A stretch of DNA of 64,000 nucleotides from Rostratula benghalensis (Eukaryota > Chordata > Aves > Charadriiformes > Rostratulidae). Position numbers and translations under genes: made by a program. The notes under the pieces are model-generated. The model worked only from the letters and a program-made list of their open reading frames with translations. It had not been told where the DNA came from and made no database searches. Where the stretch lies: NCBI GenBank assembly GCA_013399305.1, contig VXAI01000193.1:816843-880842 (forward strand), in the 5' to 3' direction. Below, in pieces: positions 52,801 to 62,282 of the stretch. The stretch's first letter is position 1. Each line of letters opens with the position of its first letter.

Positions 52801-54150
52801 GTCATCATTGTGGTTTTTCTCTTTGTTTAGGGAACTGATTTTTACATTTATATAGGTGTAAACAAATTAAGCTACTAATTTTTTGGGGTAATCAGTGAAA
52901 AACTTTCTACATGTCTCATTTCTATGTACTATTAGGAAAACCCTAGGAATAGAGGTGCAGCAGTCCCCAGTGTTGACTGAAATACAGCAAGATTCAATAG
53001 CTCTTGTGTGTCTTCCATACAGTATGGTGCACATGCACTGAAAAACAAGTACCCTACAATCTTAGACATTTTGTACAATGAGGCAATAATGAGATAAAAC
53101 CTCCATAAGTTACTTCTGACTGTATCAGCAGTGGTCTCCTGGGGTGTATGGGATGTATGCTCACTAAAAGTAATGTAACTTAATACAGAGAAACTCCTGA
53201 AGTAGGCTAGTGGCACGGAGATCACAGACCTACCAGTAACATCTGATGGCAAGGCCACATTTCAGACACAAGATTTTTAATGTAAGGGGACTGTGCATCT
53301 AAGCATACAAAGAAAACATTAGATAACTCAACCCCTAAGAAACTTCAGAGCTGAAGATGCTACATTTCAAAAATCTCTTTACTGCAGATATTTTTGCACA
53401 AGGATTCCTTTAAGTAGAATGTTCATCTCCAGCTGAAAGCACATCCAGACAGAAAGACATTAACATTCCAAAGCGCGGTAGGTCTCTGAGCCACTATTGC
53501 CCACGCTGCAGTGATTTTTCAGAAAGCAGTTTAAAATACTGCTAAGAGCTCCCCTTACTGGTTTGACTTCAAGTTGTTAAATCTTCAGTCCCAAAAATCT
53601 TTTGATATGAAACAAAGATGGGTTAACTTTTACTCCACATTAAAAAAAGGAAAAAAAGCTTCTCAACATCACATTTCTATCCGAGACCCTATATTTTAAG
53701 AATTTCTCATTAGTTGTTAGGTTATAAGACCAAAGATAATGACTTAGTTTAGGAAGAATTTTTCTTCCATCATTAAGGATTCAATAAATTGGTGACATTC
53801 ATAATTCTGTCCAACACATATAAGCCTTGACAAAGTCTCAGTGACAAAACAAACATGGACACACACAGTTCTGACATGCTGAGTAAGATCTCGTTTCACA
53901 GGAGCTTCCACCAGCTTTAATGAGATCATTTGTGGATTTATCAATGAGTCAGTGTGGGAAAAGGATCAGAATCTGCTGCGGCATTGGGAACTACAAAAAG
54001 ACTTATTACAAAAGCTTACTGTTTTCTTCAATGGCCTAGTGCCTGGTTGCAAGAGCAAAATATAGCTCTCAGCTCGTGTTGGCTGATATGTTGGTTCTTT
54101 TATTTTTTAAATATATGTACATATAAACATTTTTTTAATATATCTTTCTC

Positions 54151-54275
54151 TTTGGTTGTTGTTTTTCTTTGATTGTTATTTTTTTGTTTAGGCTTTTTGT
54201 TTTGGCTTGGGCGGTTTTGTGTGTGTGTTGTTTTGGGGGTTTATTTTTGTTTGGTTTGTTGTTTGGTTTTTTTTA
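54151..54275 (+). repeat. G/T-rich low-complexity tract
   Basis: About 125 bases with almost no C or A: TTGTTTTT and TTGGTTTG words with a GTGTGTGTGT core. It is the only long tract of this type whose G/T strand is the plus strand. Confidence 0.85.
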
Positions 54276-54986
54276 ACAACTCTACTTTTCCAAGCTAGAG
54301 GCTGACTCAAATTGGATGCTTTTCTTAGATAGCATCATTAACATAAAAGATAAAACAAGCCATTTTAATGAAACCACAAAATACCATTATCTTCAATACA
54401 CAGCAAACAATCCTGTTAAAGCATAAAACACATACTTTCTAGTTTGTTCTCACAGACTCAAGGTGGCCCCACAGTTAAGTCAGAAAAAAAACATTAAAAT
54501 CTATTGTTATGCCACGTTAAAAAAATAATAATAATCAGAAGGCTTTTGCTTTCCAGATATACCATCTGGAAAGGCGGTAAAATAAGATTTCTTCATGTTC
54601 CACAGCCCTTTGAGAGGTTTTGGCATACCACATCCCACTAGCCAGCTAGCTCTGTGCTACACAGAGCAAAAAGCAGTCATTATAAGCACATTAAATTTCT
54701 AAGAAAACACAACCAGACAAAACCCCCGACTCTATCACTCATTCCAAATGGACTCAGATGCCTACCTTTTTATGTGACAATACTGGCAGTTTAGCTATCA
54801 AGTCAAACCCACTCAATCTGGGTTCTTTCAGGAAAAAGAGTGCAATTCCCTGAAGTGTTCTTTATTTTCTGTCAAGACAGTTTTCTTTTTTGAGGTCACA
54901 TCCATTCTCTATACTGATTGTTGGCTGTTTCCTCCTTTAGTGCACTGGACAGTTACGCTCCCTGAGCTAACTCTCTTGCCTGAACA

Positions 54987-55391
54987 TCTCTCTTGTGAGG
55001 AAAGGCTGAGGGACTTGGGTCTTTTTAGTCTGAAGAAAACAGAGGCGGGAGATCTGATCAATGCCTACAAATACTTAAAGGGTGGGTGTCAAGAGGAAGG
55101 GGCCAGTCTTTTTTCAGTGGTGCCCAGTGACAGGACAAGAGGAAATGGGCACAAACCTGAACATAAGAAGTTCCATCAAAACATGAGGAGGAACTTTTTT
55201 GCATTGAGGGTGGCAGAGCCCTGGAACAGGCTGCCCAGAGAGGTGGTAGAATCTCCATCTCTGGAGACATCCAAAACCCACCTGGACAAGTTCCTGTGCA
55301 ATCTGCTCTGGGCAGCTCTGCTCTGGCAGGGGGGTTGGACTAGATGATCTCCAGAGGTCCATCCAACCCCATATACTTCTGTGATTCTGTA
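54987..55391 (+). repeat. CR1 LINE fragment, plus strand
   Basis: It reads forward: GTGAGGAAAGGCTGAGGGAC, then AACAGGCTGCCCAGAGAGGT and GTTGGACTAGATGATCTCC, ending in CTTCTGTGATTCTGTA, the octamer tail. A 135-codon frame (54940-55347) remains open across it, encoding the conserved ORF2 tail ([20 protein letters not shown]). It is a retroelement piece and not a host gene. Confidence 0.96.
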
Positions 55392-55808
55392 ACTGTTGGA
55401 GAACGAAAGGGGATTTATGTGTTGGTAACAAGCAGAGAAATTCATTATAATCCCTGTCTATACTAGACTGGGTCACCTTCATCATGCTGCCAACCCCTAC
55501 ATTAAAAGAAACCACCACCCTCCAGAATCAGCTTAGTCCACAATTTCTAGAAGTATCTAAATATGTGGCTGCATTTAGGCTTTTGTGGTACACCGTGGTC
55601 ACATTACACAGCTTTTCTCCGAAGACTATTAATAAACAAGTCTATAAAAAATTAATCTGAGACTTGAACAAAAAACAAAACACAAAAAAAAACATGAGGT
55701 GCTATTGCTTTATTTAACTAGGAAGCTGAATTTTCAGTTTCCACCCCTCTTCCCAATAAACTGTTTGCAATATTCAAATTTTCTTACCTTGCTTTGGAGA
55801 TCTAGTGA

Positions 55809-55957
55809 GATGTAGTGAGACTATGCTGAGAGAAAATCAGGAGAGCCAAAGTGCAGCTAGAGCTCAACCTAGCTACAGCTGCTAAGGATAATAAAAAGTG
55901 TTTTTATAAATTCATTAACAACAAAAGGAGAATTAGGGAAAATCTCCCTCCCTTGGC
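55809..55957 (+). repeat. CR1 ORF2 internal fragment, plus strand, joined to an inverted partner
   Basis: The plus frame reads DVVRLC, a stop, then EKIRRAKVQLELNLATAAKD and FYKFINNKRRIRENLPPL. I recognise this as the CR1 ORF2 linker between endonuclease and reverse transcriptase. It is interrupted by one in-frame TGA and ends abruptly where the opposite-strand CR1 begins. Confidence 0.85.
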
Positions 55958-57625
55958 TCAAAGCCTCATGCAGCCTAGCCTTGAGAACACCTCCAGGGAT
56001 AGGGTATCCACAGCTTCCCTGAGCAACCTGTTCTAGTGTCTTACCACCCTCACAGGAAATAATTTCTTCCTAATATCTAATCCAAATCTCCCCTCTTTCA
56101 ATTTAAAATCCTTACCCCTCATCCTATTGCTCCTTTCCATGATAAAGAGTCCCTCCCCATCTCTCCTGTAGGCCCTCTTTAGGTACTGGAAGGATGCTAT
56201 AAGGTCTCCCCAGAGCCTTCTCTTCTCCAGGCTGAATAACCCCAACTCTCTTAAGCCTTCCTTCATACAAAAGGTGATCTCTGATCACCTTTGTGGCCCT
56301 CCTCTGCACATGCTGCAACAGCTCCACATCCTTCTTACATTGGGGGTTCCAAAGCTGGACACAGTACTCCAGGTGGGGTCTCACCACAGATGAGCAGAGC
56401 AGCAGAAACACCTCCCTTGCCCTGCTGGCCACGCTTCTTTTGATGCGGCTCAGGATATGGTTGGCTTTCTGGAATGCCAATGCATATTGACTGCTCACGT
56501 TGAGCTTCTCATCCACAAACACCCCCAGGTCCTTCTCCTCAGGGCTGTTCTCAATTCATTCTCCACCCAGCCTGTATTGGTGCTGGGGGTTGCTCTGACA
56601 ACATGCAGGACCTTACACTTGACTGGTTTAACTTAATTTTGTTCACATGGGCCCACCTCTCAACCCTATCCAGGTCCCTGTGGATGGCATACTTTCCTTC
56701 CAGCATGGTGATGGCACCACACAGCCTGGTGTCACTGGCAACTTGCTGAGGGTGCACTCAATGCCACTGTCCATGTCTCCAACAAAGGTTAAACAGCACT
56801 GGTCCCAATACCAACCCTTGAGGAACCCCACTCATCTCTGGTTACCACCTGGATATTAAGCCACTGACCACAACTCTTAAGAGTGTGACCGTCCCACAAA
56901 TTCCTTATCCACTGAGTGGTCCACCCATCAAATCCAGGTCTCTCCAATTTAGGGACAATGATGTCATGTGTGACATGTGAAATGCTTTGCACAAGTCCAG
57001 GTAGATTATGTCCGCCAGTCTTCCCTTATCAGCAAACACAGTAACCCCATTGTAGAAGGCCACCACATTTGTCAGATACAATTTGTCTTTAATGAAGGCT
57101 GTTACCAATTACCCACCTATTTTTTTATGAGCCTTAGCAGCTTCCCAGAGGATCTTTTCCACAATCTTGCTGGGCACAGAGGTGAGACTGACTGCTCTGC
57201 AGTTCCCCAGGTCTTCCTTTCTTAAAGTGGGGGTTATATTTCCACCTTTCCGGTCAGCAGGAACTTCACTGGGCTGCCAGAGCTTCTCAAATACGATGGA
57301 CAGTGCTTAGCAACTTCATGCACCAGTTTCCTCAGGATCCACAGATGCATCTCATTAGGTCTCATGGACTTGTGCACCTTTGAGAGTCTGAAACCTGGTC
57401 TTCTCCTACCATGGGCAATACCTCATTCTTCCAGTCCTTGCCTATGCCTTCTGTGACTTGGGCACTGCAGTTAGAGCAGTTGCCAGTGAAGACTGAGACC
57501 AAAAAAAAAACAGAACCAAAAAAGTCATTGAGTACATCAGCCTTCCCCACATCCTGAGCAAACAGGTCTCCCATTTCCTTCTGGGGAGGGCAAATCTTTC
57601 TGGGGTCCAAGTTTATTCAACTCCA
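55958..57625 (-). repeat. Long CR1 LINE, minus strand, reverse-transcriptase remnant
   Basis: It runs from the ORF2 tail (GCTCAAAGCCTCATGCAGCC on plus) rightward through about 1.65 kb to a frame reading GDLFAQDVGKADVLNDFF near 57550. Between are the reverse-transcriptase pieces [33 protein letters not shown] (catalytic FADD changed to ASD, with a frameshift before it) and FVDEKLNVSSQYA. The last 90-100 bases of the CR1 3' end, including the octamers, are missing. Multiple frameshifts: inactive. Confidence 0.95.
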
Positions 57626-57737
57626 GAAACCCTTGGGTGCTTTTTTTTTTGTTAAATACATACACAGATTCAAGTTCTAAAAGTCTCCTCATTAGATTTC
57701 TTTCACAACACTACATAATTCAAGACCTTTTTTTAAC

Positions 57738-57780
57738 CTAAAAAAAAAAAAAAAAACCCCAAAAAACCCCCACCACAATA
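57738..57780 (+). repeat. Poly-A with CCCC-AAAAAA-CCCCC tail
   Basis: About 18 A followed by CCCCAAAAAACCCCCACC. It lies about 110 bases beyond the 5' end of the long minus CR1. Confidence 0.85.
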
Positions 57781-58791
57781 CAAAGAACTCAGCTCCTTAG
57801 ATCCCACAAGAAGATACCAGTTTGCTTCTTTATATCTTCTTCCAGCATAGAGTCAGTTAGGCCCAGTTAGGTTGCAGGAAGGATCTAAGTCTTGATGGGT
57901 TAAGGAGTTTAATTCCATAAATATTTTTGCTTAAAAAAGCCTGAGAGCAAAAACTGTAAGAACACATACCTGTTTAGTTTATACAGCCTGGAACTTCTAT
58001 CCTCCTGCATTACATTCCTTTATCACTGGAATTATAAGCTAAAACACGGGTAATGCAACAATAAAGCTGTGCAGTTAATCAGGACAAAAAGACAACAACA
58101 GCAAGAAGTTTATCGTAGACTTAAAAGGAAAATCACCAGAGACACATAGCACTAGACCTGCTATATAAAGAGAAGTTTTAACAGCTGTAATTCTAACATG
58201 GCTTTTCAAATACTGCCATTTGATGAGAGCAAGACATCATTCACCTTTTAACAAAATCTGGATGGAAAACAGACTAGGATTCCAAAGAAAGGATGTAAGA
58301 CACTTCTTTTTTAAAAGAGGAACACCTGTAACACCATTTAGGCCTTTTCTTTGTATCAAATTGTAATAGGAGAGGTAAGCGGTAAGCTGAAAGCTAAATA
58401 CAACACCAGAAAAAACCCCAACACCCCAAAAAACCCAAACCAGCTTTCTTCTTTGCAAGTAGAGCAAGCAAGTCTTTATTTCCCCTTCCTGATCACAGAG
58501 CTTGTTGCAGCTAGGTATTAGCTTCACTGAAAAAAACCCCACAACTGTATCTAAATGATTGTTCTCCCATTTATGTTACCCCTTTCATTTGCAATTCTTG
58601 TTATGCAAGTAATCCGGTTACAATTAAGATATGATGGCCTGGGGTAATGGATTTGGTTGTCCTCATCCCTCCACGTCCTCCCCTCCCTTACAAACTCCTA
58701 GAGTCTCACTCCCCAAACCCAGAACAACACAGAAAGCACAGCCTTAGTAAACTTAGGCAAGTAGTACAGAGCACTTGTAAAATGTCTCAGG

Positions 58792-58875
58792 GGGAAAAAA
58801 AAACCAAACAAAAAAACCTCCAAAAAACCCCACCCAAAACCAACAGCCAAAAAACCCAAACAACAAATCAAAAAG
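58792..58875 (+). repeat. A/C-rich tract, G/U-rich on the GTF2H5 strand
   Basis: More than 80 bases of nearly pure A and C (AAACCAAACA, CAAAAAACCCCACCC words). It lies directly beyond a candidate GTF2H5 ATTAAA signal, where its reverse complement would form a strong G/U-rich downstream element. A smaller relative lies at 58408-58442. Confidence 0.85.
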
Positions 58876-58879
58876 AAAA

Positions 58880-59361
58880 GAAATTCTAACCAACTTTAAT
58901 TTTGGTATATAAAACCCATGAAGTTAAAGCAGTATCTGACATGTCTACAACATACAGAGATGTTCCATCAACCACAGGTCACACTTCAACAGACATTCTT
59001 TACATTCTGTCAGTCACACCATCACCAGATTTAATCACTTGCACAGGAAAGTAACACATCAGAGGAGTTCATACAGCATTCCAATACAGAAACACTACTC
59101 TACATTTTGGGTCACACCACCTTGCAAGATAGAAATCCTAAAGGAAAACCAGAAAGCACATGTGAAAAAATCTCTAGTCAAGTCCTCAAGTGTATCATTT
59201 GAAGGATTTTAATAAAGACACCATAGTCTTTCAAAATGAGAAATAAAACCCAATTCCATGTAAAACTTACTAAGCACAGTGCATCTATTAAAGCAGCAAC
59301 TATCCAAGCTATTGAAATTCACCATTCCAAAACTTGCAGTAATCTCATTACTCTAGTCTTT
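58880..59361 (-). other. GTF2H5: Probable GTF2H5 3'UTR with candidate polyadenylation signals
   Basis: Downstream of the stop on the minus strand there is no AATAAA close by. ATTAAA occurs at 59030-59035, followed by a GU-rich stretch (GGTGATGGTGTGACTG in RNA sense). A second ATTAAA is at 58895-58900, followed about 25 bases later by a long G/U-rich tract, the reverse of the A/C tract at 58792-58875. Either could end the transcript, and longer forms are possible. This is inference from motifs alone. Confidence 0.35.
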
Positions 59362-59542
59362 TTACTTCTGAGTAATAGGAAAAGAGTTCTGGTCCATTAA
59401 CTCGCCCACTCTCTCCTGGAGGAAGTTAACCAACTCAGCTAATACAAAGACATGAGTTTCATCCAGGTCTTGTATGATGAACTTCTTTCCCAATGCATTT
59501 GACTCATCCAAGTAGAGCAGAAACTGCTTCATTGCAGGATCA
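59362..59542 (-). CDS. GTF2H5: GTF2H5 last coding exon (residues 12-71)
   Basis: The minus strand encodes [20 protein letters not shown] and onward to [11 protein letters not shown] followed by TAA. This is the body of GTF2H5 (TTDA, TFB5, p8), the smallest TFIIH core subunit. It binds and stabilises p52 (GTF2H4), stimulates XPB ATPase in nucleotide excision repair, and is mutated in trichothiodystrophy group A. The acceptor is CTCTGCAG immediately before 59542. The first base completes the Cys12 codon begun in the previous exon, giving exactly 71 residues, the family length. Differences from the human protein as I remember it are conservative (for example Leu for Ile and Glu for Asp in the [10 protein letters not shown] segment). 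A CR1 ends about 24 bases upstream of the acceptor. Confidence 0.96.
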
Positions 59543-61085
59543 CTGCAGAGACAAAAACACAAAATGACACAATGATATGGGGTTGAAAGGGACCTCTGGA
59601 GATCATCCATTCGAACCCCCCTGCCAAAGCAGGTCCACCCAGAGCAGGTTGCACAGGAACTTCTCCAGGCAGGTTTTGAATGTCTCCAGAGATGGAGACT
59701 CCCCCACCTCTCTGGGCAGCCTCTGCCAGGGCGCTGCCACCCTCAAAGTGAGGAAGTTCTTCCTCAGGTTCAGATGGAACTTCTTGTGTTCAAGTTTGTG
59801 CTCATTTTTTCCTATGCATCTTCTCCTAGGATGGAATTTTATGCCAAATCATAGCCTATCTTTATGCAAAGGTGAAGCAAATAAATAAATAAAACTAAAC
59901 CACCAAGAGCTAGCAAAACCAAATCAAAGGTCAGTTTCCCAGGGAGCTGTTGAACCCATCTGTTGAACCCAACAAATGTGGATTGGTTATCAGGTAGAAA
60001 ATTCCCTTTCCTTCCAGGGAGAATGATTAAATTCCATGCTAATACTAAGTAGGACATGGCCACAGAGCTGAAAAAACCCACACAGATCTTTAGGTACATG
60101 TAAAGTAAGCACATAAAGTGCAAAGTAAAACATTTTGCTAACTGCCTGAGATTTTAAAACTTCTTGCCTTGTCAGTCAAGAATTCTTCTCCGGACACTTT
60201 TACACAAGCAGCAGCAGGCAGGCAATTTCTTGTGCTTCAGAAGCTTTCTCAATGTACTTGCATGGAACCAAGTTTGACAAGATGGACTTTTTGTCAGAGC
60301 AGAGTTTAGGCTCTGACTGCTTGCACACAGCCATCCAGACTGCAGGTGGCTAACGTCCAGTCAGGTCAGAACTTAACTGCTGCAAGATCACAGCTATTTG
60401 CACCATGCAGGCACATTACAGGATGCACAATTCCTTGGGGCAGTTATAATCTGTTAATATGTTTCTAGCTATGCATGCAGTAGAAAGATTATATGCTACA
60501 TAATGCTACCCAATGTCCCCACAAATCTTGACTGATGTTTCTTTTTACTGTGGAGATAACCAGTTATCTGATTCTTTGTCTAGAGACTTCAGATTGTCTG
60601 AAAGCATGTTTACTGCACATTCAAAAAGCTTACTTTTACAAACTACAACTATATTCCTTTTAAGTGTGATCTACAAAGAGAGCCACATATCAGTCTTGAA
60701 CAGAATTTGGAGTGGAATTGATGAAAAAAGACAGGAAAGGGTGAAAGCTTCCCTCATCTCCCTCTACAATCAGTAAAGAAACACACTGCTCAAAGAATGA
60801 CAAAATTATCCATTATTTGTAAGCAATATAAAGAACAAGAACAACATCTAATGGCTAAGCATAAATAGAAAATATTATCTCAAAAAAAAAAGAGAGATCA
60901 AAGTATGGGATTAGAATTACCTACAACTATTTCTCTCCTTCTTCCCTCAAAGGCCACACTCTTCTCTTCTCTGCTTGTCACAATTCCTTTTTTGGAGTCT
61001 AGACTTTTAAGCTACTTAAAATATTACTGGCTCTAAAGAAAGATGTAGCCTGACACACTGAGAAACAATAAATGTGATTACTAAC
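59543..61085 (-). other. GTF2H5: GTF2H5 intron between coding exons
   Basis: This is bounded by a GTTAGT donor at 61085 and a CTCTGCAG acceptor at 59543. It holds one CR1 fragment next to the acceptor (59566-59808). The remainder is unique sequence; an 87-codon plus-strand frame at 60513-60776 resembles no known protein. Confidence 0.85.
59566..59808 (-). repeat. CR1 fragment beside the GTF2H5 last-exon acceptor
   Basis: ACAATGATATGGGGTTGAAA marks its 3' end, followed by CTCTGGAGATCATCC and CACCTCTCTGGGCAGCCTC, ending about GTTCAAGTTTGTGC. It is in sense orientation with GTF2H5. Its 3' end is about 24 bases from the exon that starts (on the minus strand) at 59542. Confidence 0.95.
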
Positions 61086-61120
61086 CATTCAATCAGAACA
61101 CCTTTCAAAACATTCACCAT
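61086..61120 (-). CDS. GTF2H5: GTF2H5 first coding exon (residues 1-11 plus two bases of Cys12)
   Basis: The minus strand reads MVNVLKGVLIE, the exact N terminus expected of GTF2H5, then TG and a GTTAGT donor at 61085. Joining TG to the first base of the last exon gives Cys12 and keeps frame. The exon starts at 61142 after a clean acceptor (CTCTTCCTTTTCAG), leaving 22 bases of 5'UTR before the ATG. The ATG is preceded by GAGAAG (purine at -3) and followed by G, a strong initiation context. This exon is too short to be found by open-frame length alone. Confidence 0.95.
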
Positions 61121-61415
61121 CTTCTCAGTTTTCTTACAAACGCTGAAAAGGAAGAGGTGACAAGAATTCCAGCTTCGGGCTACAGTTGTAAACAGAGGAA
61201 ACCTAAAAAAAAAACCCCAAACAAACAAACCCTGAAATAAGAACAACATCTTGGTTGAACTCAGCGATCCTTCAAGACAATTCACCAGCGGCGCTGCCTG
61301 GTTCTCAGCCGGGCCTGCTAAGGTAGGGTACTGAGCTGAGGGTCTGGTTTGTACCTCAAACCAGGACACTGCAAAAATTAAAGGCCTCGGCCGTGAGAGC
61401 AGTCAGAGCAGCTCT

Positions 61416-61460
61416 GTCCCGTCCCGTCCCGTCCCATCCCATCCCATCCCTTCCCGTCCC
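61416..61460 (+). repeat. Pentamer repeat, nine units of (G/A/T)TCCC
   Basis: Four GTCCC units, three ATCCC, one TTCCC and one GTCCC follow each other without interruption at the left edge of the CpG island in GTF2H5 intron 1. The variant units are clustered, as expected from slippage after point mutation. On the GTF2H5 RNA strand the array reads GGGAC/GGGAT. Confidence 0.9.
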
Positions 61461-61493
61461 GCCAGCCCCGCTGAGCTGCTCCAGCGGCTTCGG

Positions 61494-61602
61494 CCAACTA
61501 CCGGCCCAACTACCGGCCCAACTACCGGCCCAACTACCGGCCCAACTACCGGCCCAACTACCGGCCCAACTACCGGCCCAACTACCGGCCCAACTACCGG
61601 CC
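61494..61602 (+). repeat. 12-base minisatellite, nine copies
   Basis: The unit CCAACTACCGGC repeats nine times with a strict 12-base period (AACTACCGG begins at 61496 and every 12 bases to 61592) with essentially no divergence. It lies in GTF2H5 intron 1, about 135 bases inside the exon-1 donor. The apparent QLPA repeat peptide in a plus-strand frame is a by-product and not a likely protein. Near-perfect copies suggest recent expansion and probable length polymorphism. Confidence 0.95.
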
Positions 61603-61737
61603 GCGGCCTTGCGAAAGACGGCCCCAGGTGGAGGGAGACGAGCCCAAACCTGCCCCTTAGTTCGGGCGGGGCGGTTGTTTGCTCAGTCCCACCGCTCCCA
61701 GGGGCTCAGGTGCCTCCAAAGCCCACCAGCCCCTCAC

Positions 61738-61850
61738 CTCCTCCTCTTCCGCCGCCGCCGCCGCCCGCTTCCCTGACGACGGAGGCGCCGCCACCACCGC
61801 CGTGCTCCGCGCGTGCGCGGCCTCCCCCTCTTCCTGCCTCCGCTCCCCGC
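61738..61850 (-). other. GTF2H5: Probable GTF2H5 noncoding first exon
   Basis: On the minus strand, GGAG followed by GTGAGG at 61737 is a strong donor within the CpG island, 595 bases upstream of the acceptor of the ATG exon. That fits a short untranslated first exon. The right end is approximate because no transcription start can be read from sequence; the inverted CCAAT and CRE lie just beyond it. Confidence 0.55.
61808..61819 (+). promoter_or_regulatory. NRF1-type site
   Basis: CGCGCGTGCGCG matches the YGCGCRTGCGCR consensus at every position. NRF1 drives many housekeeping and nuclear-encoded mitochondrial genes, which fits a TFIIH subunit paired with SERAC1. Occupancy is not known. Confidence 0.5.
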
Positions 61851-61860
61851 CTGGCCTTCG

Positions 61861-61866
61861 GATTGG
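61861..61866 (-). promoter_or_regulatory. Inverted CCAAT box
   Basis: GATTGG on the plus strand is CCAATC on the minus strand, oriented toward GTF2H5. It lies 20 bases from the CRE, a spacing commonly seen for NF-Y next to CREB/ATF sites in CpG-island promoters. Confidence 0.5.
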
Positions 61867-61886
61867 CTGGGCTGCCTGCAGCGCGC

Positions 61887-61894
61887 TGACGTCA
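61887..61894. promoter_or_regulatory. Consensus CRE
   Basis: TGACGTCA is the full palindromic CREB/ATF element. Being symmetric and central in the island, it could serve both divergent genes. Confidence 0.6.
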
Positions 61895-61962
61895 CGGGGC
61901 CGCGTTGGGCGCCGGTGCCGGATGTGGGGCGGAGAGGCGGAAGGTAGCGGCGGTGTTTGCTT

Positions 61963-61974
61963 GGGGGGGGGGGG
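61963..61974 (+). repeat. G12 homopolymer
   Basis: Twelve G at the right side of the bidirectional promoter, directly before TAATGGCGGC. A likely site of length variation and sequencing error. Confidence 0.9.
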
Positions 61975-62282
61975 TAATGGCGGCTCAGCGGGTGGGGGCC
62001 GGCCGGGCCGGGGTCGGAGTGTGGGGCGGGACTTGTGGGCTCTCAGCCCCTCCGTCACCGCCAGCCGAAGTGGGGCACGTATTTACCTCTGAGGCTTTGC
62101 GGGGAGTTTTCCCGGTTTAATGTTTATTATCATTTTTAACGAGCTCGGCCTCGAAGTTCCTCACAGCCCGCTGAGCCGCCCTGGCCCTCCCGGGCGTGGG
62201 GTGGCCTCGGGCTGGTTAAAAACCTCCAGAAATAACAGTGGTGCCCTGGGGACTCCACCTGCTCCTTGTGAAGAATTAAAAG

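Larger units (their letters stand above)
46656..58870. other. Intergenic stretch between TULP4 promoter and GTF2H5 3' end
   Basis: No conserved coding exon was recognised. The stretch contains CR1 copies at 54987-55391 and 55809-57625, an older LINE relic near 49100-49495, a MIR-like relic near 49775-49895, a G/T-rich tract at 54151-54275 and A/C-rich tracts near 57738-57780, 58408-58442 and 58792-58875. Open frames of 120-150 codons near 48.2 kb and 50.7-51.7 kb overlap on both strands and show no recognisable protein. Confidence 0.6.
61385..62110. promoter_or_regulatory. CpG island and bidirectional promoter of GTF2H5 and (by synteny) SERAC1
   Basis: Dense CpG sequence spans the GTF2H5 first exon and continues rightward. 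Near its centre are an exact NRF1-type site (61808-61819), an inverted CCAAT box (61861-61866) and a full palindromic CRE (61887-61894), with GC boxes around. An ATGGCGGC (YY1-like) motif lies at about 61977. The arrangement suits two divergent starts. GTF2H5 on the left is certain. SERAC1 on the right is inferred from the human head-to-head pair. Confidence 0.75.

Noticed and set aside
54940..55347. A clean 135-codon plus-strand frame that could be taken for a host gene.
   Set aside because: Its sequence is the conserved C-terminal tail of CR1 ORF2 and it ends in the CR1 octamer tail.
61393..61776. A plus-strand 127-codon frame with nine QLPA repeats, resembling a repeat protein.
   Set aside because: It is the translation of the 12-base and 5-base tandem arrays in the GTF2H5 intron. 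Nothing conserved flanks the repeats.
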